26,164 bases of DNA from JBBTVO01 sp038058335 (GTDB lineage: Bacteria > Patescibacteriota > Microgenomatia > Levybacterales > UBA12049): NCBI GenBank assembly GCA_038058335.1, contig JBBUBI010000001.1, forward strand, positions 1-26,164, read 5' to 3'. The notes beneath the pieces were generated by a model. It made no database searches and had not been told where the DNA came from. It was given only the letters and a program-made list of their open reading frames with translations. A program made the position numbers and the translations under genes. The number at the start of each line of letters is the position of its first letter. The stretch's first letter is position 1. Below, piece after piece: positions 13,572-20,823 of the stretch.

Positions 13572-13873
13572 TAACAACACCTGTAAAACTTTGGAGAAGA
13601 CAAAAGGACGTCGCAGCTCTTATTGGGGTCAAGGGTAAGATATTAAATTGGACGATAATAAGAGTTCCTACGAAAACGTTTATGAATGAGGCCCCGTACC
13701 CCGTAGTAGTTGTAAAACTGGAAAATAATGATAGAATGGTCGGACAGCTTGTTGATTGGGAAGAAAAGGATTTGAAAAAAGGAAAAAATGTAATCGGAGT
13801 TCTGCGTAAATCTTTTGCCGGAGACTCTGAGAGTGTAATAGCTTATACATTGAAATTCAAACTAAATGAGTAA
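13568..13873 (+). CDS. DUF35 OB-fold protein lacking the zinc ribbon
   Basis: The 101-residue protein corresponds to the DUF35/ACL protein that bridges thiolase and HMG-CoA synthase in the archaeal complex. The N-terminal helix (PVKLWRRQKDVAALIG, residues 5-20) runs directly into the OB-fold (VKGKILNWTIIRVPTKTF, then YPVVVVKLENNDRMVGQLVD). Typical members carry a Cys4 zinc ribbon of about 25-35 residues exactly between these parts; here there is no Cys at all. The position behind the thiolase supports the assignment. It overlaps the mevalonate kinase gene by eight bases. The function in complex formation is likely but must work without the metal site. Confidence 0.8.
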   Translation: MITTPVKLWRRQKDVAALIGVKGKILNWTIIRVPTKTFMNEAPYPVVVVKLENNDRMVGQLVDWEEKDLKKGKNVIGVLRKSFAGDSESVIAYTLKFKLNE

Positions 13874-14948
13874 AGAACAAATATCAGTTTCTGCTCCGGG
13901 GAAAATTCACCTTCTTGGTGAGCATGTTGTCGTTCATGGAAAACCGGCAATTATTACAACTATCGATAAGAGATGTGTCGTGAAATTATTCCCATCTGAG
14001 AACTCAGATATAAGAGTAACGTCTAAAAACTTAAATGCTTCAGTAACTGTTTCAGCTGAAAAGATACATGGCATAAGAGAGCAGGCGCAAAACCAATGGG
14101 AGCAGTACAGGGATAGTAATGACGCCTCAATTTTAAAATCAATAACAGAGGATGAAATGGATTTTCCCGTAATAGCAATTGGGGAAACTCTTCATTATTT
14201 TGACAGAAATGTTCCTTCGGGTTTTTCGCTTTCAATAGAATCTGAAGTTCCTATAGGTGCAGGGTTGGGTTCATCGGCTGCTACTGCAGTATCTGTGGTT
14301 GCTGCAATGACGTCGTTTTTGGGAGAAGACATAGATTCGAACAAAGGCGTAATCAATGATATAGCATTTCTGGTAGAGCAGAAAAAACATGGCATGCCTT
14401 CGGGAGGAGATAATGCGGCTGTTTGTTTCGGAGGCTTAATTTGGTTCCGCAAGGAAACACCAGATCTTAAAATAATACAGCCCGTGCCGTTTTCAATCCC
14501 CGAAAGTATTGCTGAAAACTTTCTAATAATAGATACCGGCAGGCCTACAGAATCTACTGGGGAAATGGTTGCAATGGTAAGAAGTAGGTATCAGGAAGAT
14601 CAAGACTCAGTTGGAAAATTGCTTCATGATCAAGAGAGGCTTACTAGAGAACTGCTTGCTGCTCTTAAAAGCGGAAACGAACAAGATATTATGGAGATAA
14701 TAAGGTTAGGCTCTCTTAATCTACAAAACTTGGGCGTTGTATCTCCTTCAGTGATAAAGCTTATTAATGAAATTGAACAAGCTGGGGGAGTAGCAAAGAT
14801 TTGTGGAGCAGGAGGGAAAACAGAAGCGAGCGGTGTGGTATTGGCTTATCACCCAGATAAAACAGTGTCTCAAGGAATAGCTTCAAAGCATAATTTAAAA
14901 CAATACGACGCCGTATTGGGAGCAGAGGGATTAAGAGAGGAAAAATAA
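13866..14948 (+). CDS. mvk: Mevalonate kinase
   Basis: The 360-residue GHMP-superfamily kinase phosphorylates mevalonate at the 5-hydroxyl using ATP. Motif 1 is ISVSAPGKIHLLGEHVVVHG at residues 6-25. The ATP loop is VPIGAGLGSSAATA at about 129-142. The catalytic Asp lies in GMPSGGDNAAVCFGG, and motif 3 is KICGAGGKTEASG. The insert between motifs 1 and 2 (about residues 65-100, rich in charged residues) is longer than in archaeal enzymes. The start overlaps the DUF35 stop (ATGAGTAA), and the methyltransferase gene begins two bases after its end. A second GHMP kinase downstream fits the next step better. Confidence 0.92.
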   Translation: MSKEQISVSAPGKIHLLGEHVVVHGKPAIITTIDKRCVVKLFPSENSDIRVTSKNLNASVTVSAEKIHGIREQAQNQWEQYRDSNDASILKSITEDEMDFPVIAIGETLHYFDRNVPSGFSLSIESEVPIGAGLGSSAATAVSVVAAMTSFLGEDIDSNKGVINDIAFLVEQKKHGMPSGGDNAAVCFGGLIWFRKETPDLKIIQPVPFSIPESIAENFLIIDTGRPTESTGEMVAMVRSRYQEDQDSVGKLLHDQERLTRELLAALKSGNEQDIMEIIRLGSLNLQNLGVVSPSVIKLINEIEQAGGVAKICGAGGKTEASGVVLAYHPDKTVSQGIASKHNLKQYDAVLGAEGLREEK

Positions 14949-14950
14949 AA

Positions 14951-15757
14951 ATGGTAATGCAGGAAGGATATTCAATAAGAGATTTTAATCAGGGCCCAGC
15001 AACCTACGCCGATAAGGAGTTAGCAGATAAACTCTTTGAGACATCAGGCTTAAAGAATCTCTCAGGGAAGGTAGTTTTAGATTTGATGTCTGGACCGGGA
15101 AAAGTCGCAATCGGACTTATGTCAAAAAGCCCAGACAACTATTATGTTGCTCTAGACGGAGTTGTTGATTTATTAAAAGAAATTAAAAATCCAGAAATTA
15201 GAAGCATATCTGGAGATGCTAGAGCATTGCCTCTTAGGTCAGACTCGGTTGATTTGGTAGTAGTAAGGTATGGACTAAAAGACGTTCCCCAAGAGCAGCA
15301 AGTTGGTGTATTAAAAGGAATACATGTAGTTTTAAAGCCGGGTAAGAGACTTATAATTGCTGACATGATGTCTCCAAATGAGATGAAAGAGTGGATCAAT
15401 AATCAGCATAGCTTTAAACAGCAATTTAATGGGAGAAATATCTTAGCTGACGGAATGTGCAATATTCCTACAGAATCAGAATGGATTGCAAATTTGCTCG
15501 AAGCAAAATTTCATGTGGATGTAGTGGATTATCACATAAGTCAGGTAAAAACATCCGATTGGGTAAACGGTGGACAAATAACTTCTGATCAGCAAAAAGA
15601 ATTGGACGCGTTTATATTAGCAGCTCCCGATGAAGTAAAAGATAAATTCAATATTCGACAAGAAGGAGGAGACGTTAAAGTAGACTACCCCGTTATAATT
15701 ATCCGGGCAACAAAATTTGATCGAAATGGAGAAAATACAGATGCTGAAAGTTACTAA
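14951..15757 (+). CDS. Class I SAM-dependent methyltransferase (UbiE/MenG-like) inside the mevalonate operon
   Basis: The 268-residue Rossmann-fold methyltransferase has SAM motif I as VVLDLMSGPGKVAIGL at about residues 41-56. An acidic motif II equivalent is in YYVALDGVVDLLKE, a GDARALPL motif follows, and then VVVRYGLKDVPQEQQ. The last recalls the FGLRNV stretch of UbiE/MenG quinone methyltransferases. GAGAGG at 14935-14940 is the ribosome site for the ATG at 14951. It lies between the two mevalonate kinases and overlaps the second, so expression is tied to the pathway. The substrate is unknown: a quinone, a prenyl diphosphate or another pathway intermediate are all possible. The C-terminal 80 residues are not recognised. 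Confidence 0.78.
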   Translation: MVMQEGYSIRDFNQGPATYADKELADKLFETSGLKNLSGKVVLDLMSGPGKVAIGLMSKSPDNYYVALDGVVDLLKEIKNPEIRSISGDARALPLRSDSVDLVVVRYGLKDVPQEQQVGVLKGIHVVLKPGKRLIIADMMSPNEMKEWINNQHSFKQQFNGRNILADGMCNIPTESEWIANLLEAKFHVDVVDYHISQVKTSDWVNGGQITSDQQKELDAFILAAPDEVKDKFNIRQEGGDVKVDYPVIIIRATKFDRNGENTDAESY

Positions 15758-16721
15758 AGTAGTTGTTTCAGCACCGGGTAAATTAATGCTTCTTGGAGAC
15801 CATGCCGTTGTCCACAATAGACCATGTTTAGTAACTGCTGTCGATCAGAGAATTTATCTAACTGCCGAAATTTTGGATGAACAGATCCTTGAACTTAATG
15901 CCCCTGATGTGCAGATCGAAAAGTACAAGAAAAATATTAAAGACATAGGTACAGGAGATATTCCAAAAGGAGCTAAATTTATAGAAATTGCGATTAAGAA
16001 TTTTTCTGAAATTTATCCGATTGAAATAGGTCTAAAAATTTCTACCAAATCAGATTTTTCTTCAAGCTTCGGATTCGGGTCATCTTCTGCATCAACAGTC
16101 TGTATTCTCAAAGCATTATCCGAACTATTGAATCTTGGCCTTTCGCCGAAAGAAATATTTAATATTGCTTATAAAACTGTTTTGGATATTCAAGGGGTTG
16201 GATCGGGATTTGATACGGCCGCTGGAATTTATGGCGGCATCTTGTATTTCGTCGGTGGCGGAAAAGTCATAGAGCCTATTTTGGTAAAGTCGCTGCCGCT
16301 TATTGTTGGATACAGCGGACTAAAAGGAGATACACCGACTCTCGTCAAAATGGTGGGAGAAAAAATGAAAATATTTCCTTCAATTTTACCCCACCTTTTT
16401 GATATAAGTACAGCATGCGTTGAAGAAGGAAGGAAAGCACTCATTGCGGGAGATTTTACAAGATTTGGAGAAATGATGAATATAAATGAAGGATTGTTAT
16501 CTGCATATGGTGTAGAAATTGGCAGGTTGGCAGCAATGACTCATGCAGCCCGTGATGCCGGTGCTTATGGAGCGAAATTATCAGGAGCCGGTGGAGGAGA
16601 TTGCATGATTGCTGTTGCCCCAAATCATAAAACGTTGACAGTTAAAAAAGCAATTACAAATGCAGGCGGGCAAGTATTAGACGTAAAAGCAAATGCAGAA
16701 GGAGTAAGAATTGAAAAATAA
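15741..16721 (+). CDS. GHMP kinase, probable phosphomevalonate kinase
   Basis: The 326-residue GHMP kinase has motif 1 as VVVSAPGKLMLLGDHAVVHN and the ATP loop as SSSFGFGSSSASTVC. The catalytic region reads GVGSGFDTAAGIYGG; the GSGFD form is typical of ERG8-type phosphomevalonate kinases, whereas mevalonate kinases carry PSGxDN, as in the gene at 13866. Motif 3 is AKLSGAGGGDCMIAV. Together with the other kinase and the decarboxylase this completes the classical route. The start at 15741 has GGAG at 15728-15731 upstream; in-frame TTG 15717 and ATG 15726 are alternatives. It overlaps the methyltransferase by 17 bases. A second mevalonate kinase cannot be excluded by sequence alone. Confidence 0.75.
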   Translation: MLKVTKVVVSAPGKLMLLGDHAVVHNRPCLVTAVDQRIYLTAEILDEQILELNAPDVQIEKYKKNIKDIGTGDIPKGAKFIEIAIKNFSEIYPIEIGLKISTKSDFSSSFGFGSSSASTVCILKALSELLNLGLSPKEIFNIAYKTVLDIQGVGSGFDTAAGIYGGILYFVGGGKVIEPILVKSLPLIVGYSGLKGDTPTLVKMVGEKMKIFPSILPHLFDISTACVEEGRKALIAGDFTRFGEMMNINEGLLSAYGVEIGRLAAMTHAARDAGAYGAKLSGAGGGDCMIAVAPNHKTLTVKKAITNAGGQVLDVKANAEGVRIEK

Positions 16722-17577
16722 AATTAAAGCGGTTGTTCTTGATATAGATGGGGTAATTGTAGGAAATTTAGAGGGAGTTAATTTCCCTCATCCAAGCGAA
16801 AAGATAAGGAAAGTTCTTCAAAATGTACATGACACAGGAATTCCTGTCAGTTTTATTACAGCAAAACCGGTTTTTGCTGCAAAAGAAAATATTAAATTAG
16901 TTGGGATTGATAACCCCCACATTGCTAATAACGGTTCAACAATTTTTAATCCCATCCAAGATAAGATAATCCATCAAATCGTATTTCCGTCAAATGACGT
17001 CTTAAAAATTATACAAGCCTTGCCAAAAGATATTTACATAAATTTATTTAGTAATTACGACTACTATTTACAAAAAGAATTGAAAAGTAGTTTTACTGAC
17101 CAATATACAAAAATTGTTGAAAGAGAACCTGTCCTAGCAGACATAGAATCAATTGCAAAAACAATTCCTATATCTAAAATAAATATTTATGCTAAAAATG
17201 AAAAGGAAAAAATTGAAATAGAAAAAATATTATCGGATTTTTCAGAATATTTAGTGAGGTGGAGTACTCATCCATTTATATCTCCTATAAAAATATTAAA
17301 TCTTACTGCGAGAGGAGCTTCAAAGCGTGCTGGAGTTGAATATCTTCTGAGATATCTTAAAGTTCCAGAAGACGAAGTCTTAGGTGTTGGAGATACTATT
17401 GGCGACTGGGATTTTATAGAAATATGCGGATATAAAGCGGCAATGGGAAATTCCACAGAAGAGTTAAAAGAGAAAATTGATACATCTGATACTAGGCAAA
17501 TGATAGGAGGTCATGTAAATGAAGATGGGATAATGGATATATTTAAATATTTTGGGTTATTAAATTATGATAGATAA
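16711..17577 (+). CDS. HAD-superfamily hydrolase (Cof/subclass IIB-like phosphatase)
   Basis: The 288-residue protein has the HAD phosphatase motifs. Motif I is VVLDIDGVIVG with nucleophile Asp11 and acid Asp13, motif II is VSFITAKP, a Lys follows in the ARGASKRAGVEYLL region, and motif IV is LGVGDTIGDWDFIE. The central segment (about residues 85-200) is the cap domain. Such enzymes remove phosphate from small molecules. It lies between phosphomevalonate kinase and the IDI-like gene and overlaps both, so its substrate may be a pathway intermediate or a prenyl phosphate. The TTG start is supported by AGAAGGAG at 16697-16704, the strongest ribosome site in the window. Confidence 0.82.
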   Translation: MKNKIKAVVLDIDGVIVGNLEGVNFPHPSEKIRKVLQNVHDTGIPVSFITAKPVFAAKENIKLVGIDNPHIANNGSTIFNPIQDKIIHQIVFPSNDVLKIIQALPKDIYINLFSNYDYYLQKELKSSFTDQYTKIVEREPVLADIESIAKTIPISKINIYAKNEKEKIEIEKILSDFSEYLVRWSTHPFISPIKILNLTARGASKRAGVEYLLRYLKVPEDEVLGVGDTIGDWDFIEICGYKAAMGNSTEELKEKIDTSDTRQMIGGHVNEDGIMDIFKYFGLLNYDR

Positions 17578-18061
17578 TCAGAAAGAATTATTTATCGTTG
17601 TGGATAAAGATGATAATGTTATTGAGTATCGTACTCGCTACGATTGTCATCATGATAAATCCCTTTTTCATCGGGCAATAGGTGTTATCATTTATAATGA
17701 TGAAAACAAAATTATTTTACAAAAACGAAGCATGCTTAAAGATTTGAATCCGGGAAAATATACGCTTTCTGTTTCAGGTCATGTGACAAAAGGAGAATCC
17801 TATAAAGAAGCAGCCATTCGCGAAATGCAAGAAGAGATAGGAATACAAACGTCGATAAAGTATGTGACAAAATTTCTTTGTAAGATGCCCGAAGAGACAG
17901 AGATGGAGATGGTATTTACTGCAAGACATAATGGACCATTTACTATTGCTGAGGATGAAGTCGAGAAAGCAGAGTTTTTCAAAAAAGAAGAAATTATAAA
18001 GATTCAGGAAAAACTTACTCCTTTTGCAAAGATGAGCTTACAGAATATTGGGATTTTATGA
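17567..18061 (+). CDS. IDI-like Nudix protein, putative isopentenyl-diphosphate isomerase without the catalytic Cys
   Basis: The 164-residue Nudix-fold protein resembles type 1 isopentenyl diphosphate isomerase, which interconverts isopentenyl and dimethylallyl diphosphate. The metal ligands align with E. coli Idi: His28 and His35 (H25, H32), His72 (H69), Glu110 (E114) and Glu112 (catalytic E116). The catalytic Cys67 of Idi is Ser70 here (LSVSGHV, codon TCA at 17774-17776). The Nudix box reads GHVTKGESYKEAAIREMQEE. Position in the operon argues for isomerase, but the same layout occurs in general Nudix hydrolases of the YfcD type, so activity is uncertain. It overlaps the HAD gene by 11 bases and the decarboxylase by four. 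Confidence 0.75.
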   Translation: MIDNQKELFIVVDKDDNVIEYRTRYDCHHDKSLFHRAIGVIIYNDENKIILQKRSMLKDLNPGKYTLSVSGHVTKGESYKEAAIREMQEEIGIQTSIKYVTKFLCKMPEETEMEMVFTARHNGPFTIAEDEVEKAEFFKKEEIIKIQEKLTPFAKMSLQNIGIL

Positions 18062-19035
18062 AAGCAACAGCAATAGCACCATCCAACATTGCCTTTATAA
18101 AATACTGGGGGAAAAAGGATGAGGTATTAAGACTTCCGGTCAACGGAAGTATTTCGATGAATTTAAGTAATCTTCTGACAACTACAACTGTTGAATTTGA
18201 CCCAAAACTTAAAAAAGATTTGGTAATAATAAATGGCAAAAAAGAGAAAGAAGAAGGATCAAGAGTTATTAAACATTTGGATAGAATTAGAAAAATGGCA
18301 AAAATTAAAACAAAATCAAAAGTTGTCTCTGAAAGTAATTTTCCATCCTCAACTGGACTCTCGTCTTCCGCGTCTGGATTTGCAGCTTTGAGTCTTGCCG
18401 GTTCAAAAGCAGCAGGGCTTAATTTATCAGAAAAAGAACTTTCAATTTTGGCAAGGGAGGGATCAGGATCTGCGTCAAGATCTATACCGGATGGATTCGT
18501 TGAATGGCTTGACGGTGAGACAAGTGATGCTTCATATTCTGTTTCTATTTCCCCCCCTGATCATTGGGACATTGCAGATGTTGTTGTGGTCTTAAGTGAT
18601 AAAAAAAAGGATGTTAGCACAACCAAAGGACAAACTACGGCTGATTCAAGTCCGTTTTTTCAAACAAGAATCCAGAATATTGATAAGAAAATTAAATTAT
18701 GTAAAAAATACATACAGGAAAAAAACTTTACAAGATTTGGAGAGCTTCTTGAGGCGGAGGCTTTAGAGTTACATGCAATTATGCTTACATCAAGTCCTTC
18801 TCTTATTTATCTGCTTCCAGAATCTATAGAGGTAATAAAAGCAGTTAGGAAATGGAGAAGTGAAGGTCTTGAAGTATACTTTACTTTAAACACCGGACAA
18901 AATGTCCATCTGATTTGCCAAAAGAAAGATGCGGTAAGAGTATCAGATCTTGCGCAAAGACTAGGGATCGTGAAAAAAACAATCATTAACTATCCTGCAA
19001 GAGGAGCATGTGTTTCCGAAAAACATTTATTTTAG
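18058..19035 (+). CDS. mvaD: Diphosphomevalonate decarboxylase-like protein with Asp-to-Asn change at the catalytic site
   Basis: The 325-residue GHMP-family enzyme should convert diphosphomevalonate to isopentenyl diphosphate with ATP. Signatures are APSNIAFIKYWGKKDEVLRL (residues 7-26, with the conserved Lys), NFPSSTGLSSSASGFAAL (94-111, ATP loop), REGSGSASRSIPDGFVEW (133-150, with the conserved Arg) and ELHAIMLTSSP. The segment that normally reads FTxDAGPNV, with the catalytic Asp, is FTLNTGQNV here (Asn278, codon AAC at 18889-18891). This may mark a variant lineage with altered mechanism or substrate, such as monophosphate, or a diverged active site. Start and IDI-like stop overlap as ATGA. 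It is the last gene of the operon and converges on the DUF62 gene 39 bases away. Confidence 0.85.
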   Translation: MKATAIAPSNIAFIKYWGKKDEVLRLPVNGSISMNLSNLLTTTTVEFDPKLKKDLVIINGKKEKEEGSRVIKHLDRIRKMAKIKTKSKVVSESNFPSSTGLSSSASGFAALSLAGSKAAGLNLSEKELSILAREGSGSASRSIPDGFVEWLDGETSDASYSVSISPPDHWDIADVVVVLSDKKKDVSTTKGQTTADSSPFFQTRIQNIDKKIKLCKKYIQEKNFTRFGELLEAEALELHAIMLTSSPSLIYLLPESIEVIKAVRKWRSEGLEVYFTLNTGQNVHLICQKKDAVRVSDLAQRLGIVKKTIINYPARGACVSEKHLF

Positions 19036-19074
19036 GTTATTATCAAGACGTCCAGAGAAGAATAATTTAAAAGA

Positions 19075-19896
19075 TCAGGATGTAATTAATATTTTATCTC
19101 CAGGTAGAGGATTATTAAACTCATGAGTACCAGTAGTTTTTTCATCTTCCGTGAAGTGCCTCCAAACTGAAATCTCAAGATATGGGTCATCTTTCTCTCC
19201 TGAAGAGCCAGGATAGATGACAAGCTTACCGGGTTCTGCTCCAAAAAGATTGGTAGCAAATTCCGCAACCCGAAGTGCATCATTTAATTTAATATTTATT
19301 TTGTCTCCGATTTTATTTTTCTTGAAATCGGATAATTTAATTGTGGTTTTTATATTTCCGTAATTATCTATGTGTCCGACAAAATATCCGTTGAAGTCCG
19401 GAATTGAGGCTTTGGTAATTTCAATTAAGTCCATTTCCTTTGCTCTTTCTTCCATAAGCTGAGCAGATGCCTTTGAATATAAATCTCGCGAGCGAAACTG
19501 ACTTCCTTTATCTAAATCTTTATATTTATAAATTTTTTTGATTTTGTTTTTTATCATTGAGAAATCATATCCTGCATTCGGTCCGCAGAGAAACATTCCA
19601 TTTTGAAGCTCAATTATTATAAAATCCGCACCTTTTGATTGTTCAACGCCTTTTTTTGTCTGAAGGCGCGGGTCTGTATTTTGAAAGATCACAGTATCTT
19701 TTGGTTTTCCAAGTCTTTCTTCGGTTTCGACTACTTGGTTTATGAGGTAAGAAGTGTGAACGGTAGATGGAGTAGATGCAACAAAAGTTATATAGGGGCG
19801 AGAGTTTTTTTTAAGGGATCCTTCAACAGATGAAATTATTTCCTGACATGTAAGCGAATCATGAGCCCAATCAGCAATTACAATCAATTTTTTCAT
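19075..19896 (-). CDS. SAM hydroxide adenosyltransferase (DUF62 family)
   Basis: From the ATG at 19896 the protein has 273 residues. It is a divergent member of the DUF62 family, related to fluorinases, whose members hydrolyse S-adenosylmethionine to adenosine and methionine. Visible motifs are IVIADWAHDSL at the N-terminus (usually LTDFGLxD), QNTDPRLQT (VVDPGVG), LCGPNAGYDF (APDNG), FRSRDLYSKASAQL (FHGRDIFAPAAA), FVGHIDNYGNIKTTI, and IYPGSSGE near the end. The reading frame extends 40 codons upstream to 20016, but that stretch overlaps uppP and the divergent promoters. A TATACT at 19907-19912 lies ten bases before the ATG. Several active-site positions vary, so activity is uncertain. Confidence 0.78.
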   Translation of the reverse strand: MKKLIVIADWAHDSLTCQEIISSVEGSLKKNSRPYITFVASTPSTVHTSYLINQVVETEERLGKPKDTVIFQNTDPRLQTKKGVEQSKGADFIIIELQNGMFLCGPNAGYDFSMIKNKIKKIYKYKDLDKGSQFRSRDLYSKASAQLMEERAKEMDLIEITKASIPDFNGYFVGHIDNYGNIKTTIKLSDFKKNKIGDKINIKLNDALRVAEFATNLFGAEPGKLVIYPGSSGEKDDPYLEISVWRHFTEDEKTTGTHEFNNPLPGDKILITS

Positions 19897-19906
19897 TGAA
19901 AATGTA

Positions 19907-19912
19907 AGTATA
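19907..19912 (-). promoter_or_regulatory. -10 box of the DUF62 gene
   Basis: Minus-strand TATACT at 19907-19912, ten bases from the ATG at 19896, predicts a leader of about four bases. It supports the shorter start of the gene. No -35 box is seen. Confidence 0.45.
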
Positions 19913-19966
19913 GTACAAATTATTATGTTTTCATATATAGCATATTTGTATATTTTTGTTTTCTTC

Positions 19967-19996
19967 TTGTAAACTTTTTTCATCGATTGTAAACTT
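19967..19996 (+). promoter_or_regulatory. uppP promoter built on a direct repeat
   Basis: TTGTAAACTT occurs at 19967-19976 and again at 19987-19996, exactly 20 bases apart. The first copy supplies a -35 box (TTGTAA), the second a -10 box (TAAACT at 19990-19995), with a 17-base spacer. Six bases separate the -10 box from the GTG at 20002. The repeat may also be an operator. Confidence 0.45.
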
Positions 19997-20001
19997 GAGA
20001 C

Positions 20002-20823
20002 GTGGAGATAATACAAGCTGCGATTTTGGGAATTGTCCAGGGTCTAACAGAATTTTTTCCTATATCTTCATCTGGGCATCTTATAATAATTCCCAAACTT
20101 TTTAACTGGCAGGGAGTAGTTGATTCATTGTCTTTTGATGTTGCGCTTCATTTGGGGACTGCCCTTGCTCTTATAATATTTTTCTGGAAGGACTGGATAA
20201 AACTGACGCTCAGTTTTATAAAAAAATTAACTTCAGACAGAAGAAATTTAATAAAAGATGAAAATTCACGACTTTTCATTTTTCTATTTCTTGCTTCTTT
20301 TCCGGCAGGAATAGTTGGATTTTTATTTCAAGATTTTATCGAGCAGAATTTTCGAAGTACATTATTGGTCGGAGCTACTCTTATAATTTTCGGAATTCTG
20401 CTTTGGTATTTTGACAAAAAAGGCAAGACGAATAAGAATATCAAAGAAATTAACTTAAAAGATGCAATTTTCATTGGAATGGCTCAGGCAATTTCTCTTA
20501 TCCCAGGTGTATCGAGAAGCGGAGTAACAATCACAATGGCACGTGCATTAAATATTGATAGAGAATCTGCTGTACGATTTTCTTTTCTTCTCTCAACACC
20601 GGCAATCATTGGAGCCGGGTTTGTGTCATCAAGGAAGATATTTAATTCTGGGATTGATAATTTATCAATTTTTTCTATTGGGTTTATTGCGGCTATGGTT
20701 TCGGGATTATTTGCAATTAAAGTACTTTTGTACCTTGCCAAAAGGCAAGATTTTAATCTATTTGTAATCTATAGAATTTTATTGGGTATCTTTCTTATTA
20801 TCTTCAGTTTTATCTTCGGCTGA
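20002..20823 (+). CDS. uppP: Undecaprenyl-diphosphatase
   Basis: The 273-residue membrane enzyme removes a phosphate from undecaprenyl diphosphate, recycling the lipid carrier for cell-wall and surface glycan assembly. The two catalytic motifs are clear: GLTEFFPISSSGHLII (residues 15-30) and SLIPGVSRSGVTITMARALN (about 165-184). About eight hydrophobic helices are predicted, and the length is typical of BacA/UppP. It starts with GTG; the N-terminus MEIIQAAILGIVQG matches the family closely, so the start is firm. The 3' end overlaps the oppositely transcribed antiporter gene by 45 bases. Confidence 0.95.
   Translation: MEIIQAAILGIVQGLTEFFPISSSGHLIIIPKLFNWQGVVDSLSFDVALHLGTALALIIFFWKDWIKLTLSFIKKLTSDRRNLIKDENSRLFIFLFLASFPAGIVGFLFQDFIEQNFRSTLLVGATLIIFGILLWYFDKKGKTNKNIKEINLKDAIFIGMAQAISLIPGVSRSGVTITMARALNIDRESAVRFSFLLSTPAIIGAGFVSSRKIFNSGIDNLSIFSIGFIAAMVSGLFAIKVLLYLAKRQDFNLFVIYRILLGIFLIIFSFIFG

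Noticed and set aside
19897..20016. 40-residue N-terminal extension of the DUF62 protein
   Set aside because: The DUF62 fold begins at MKKLIVIADW. The extension crosses its own -10 box, the divergent uppP promoter and the first codons of uppP.
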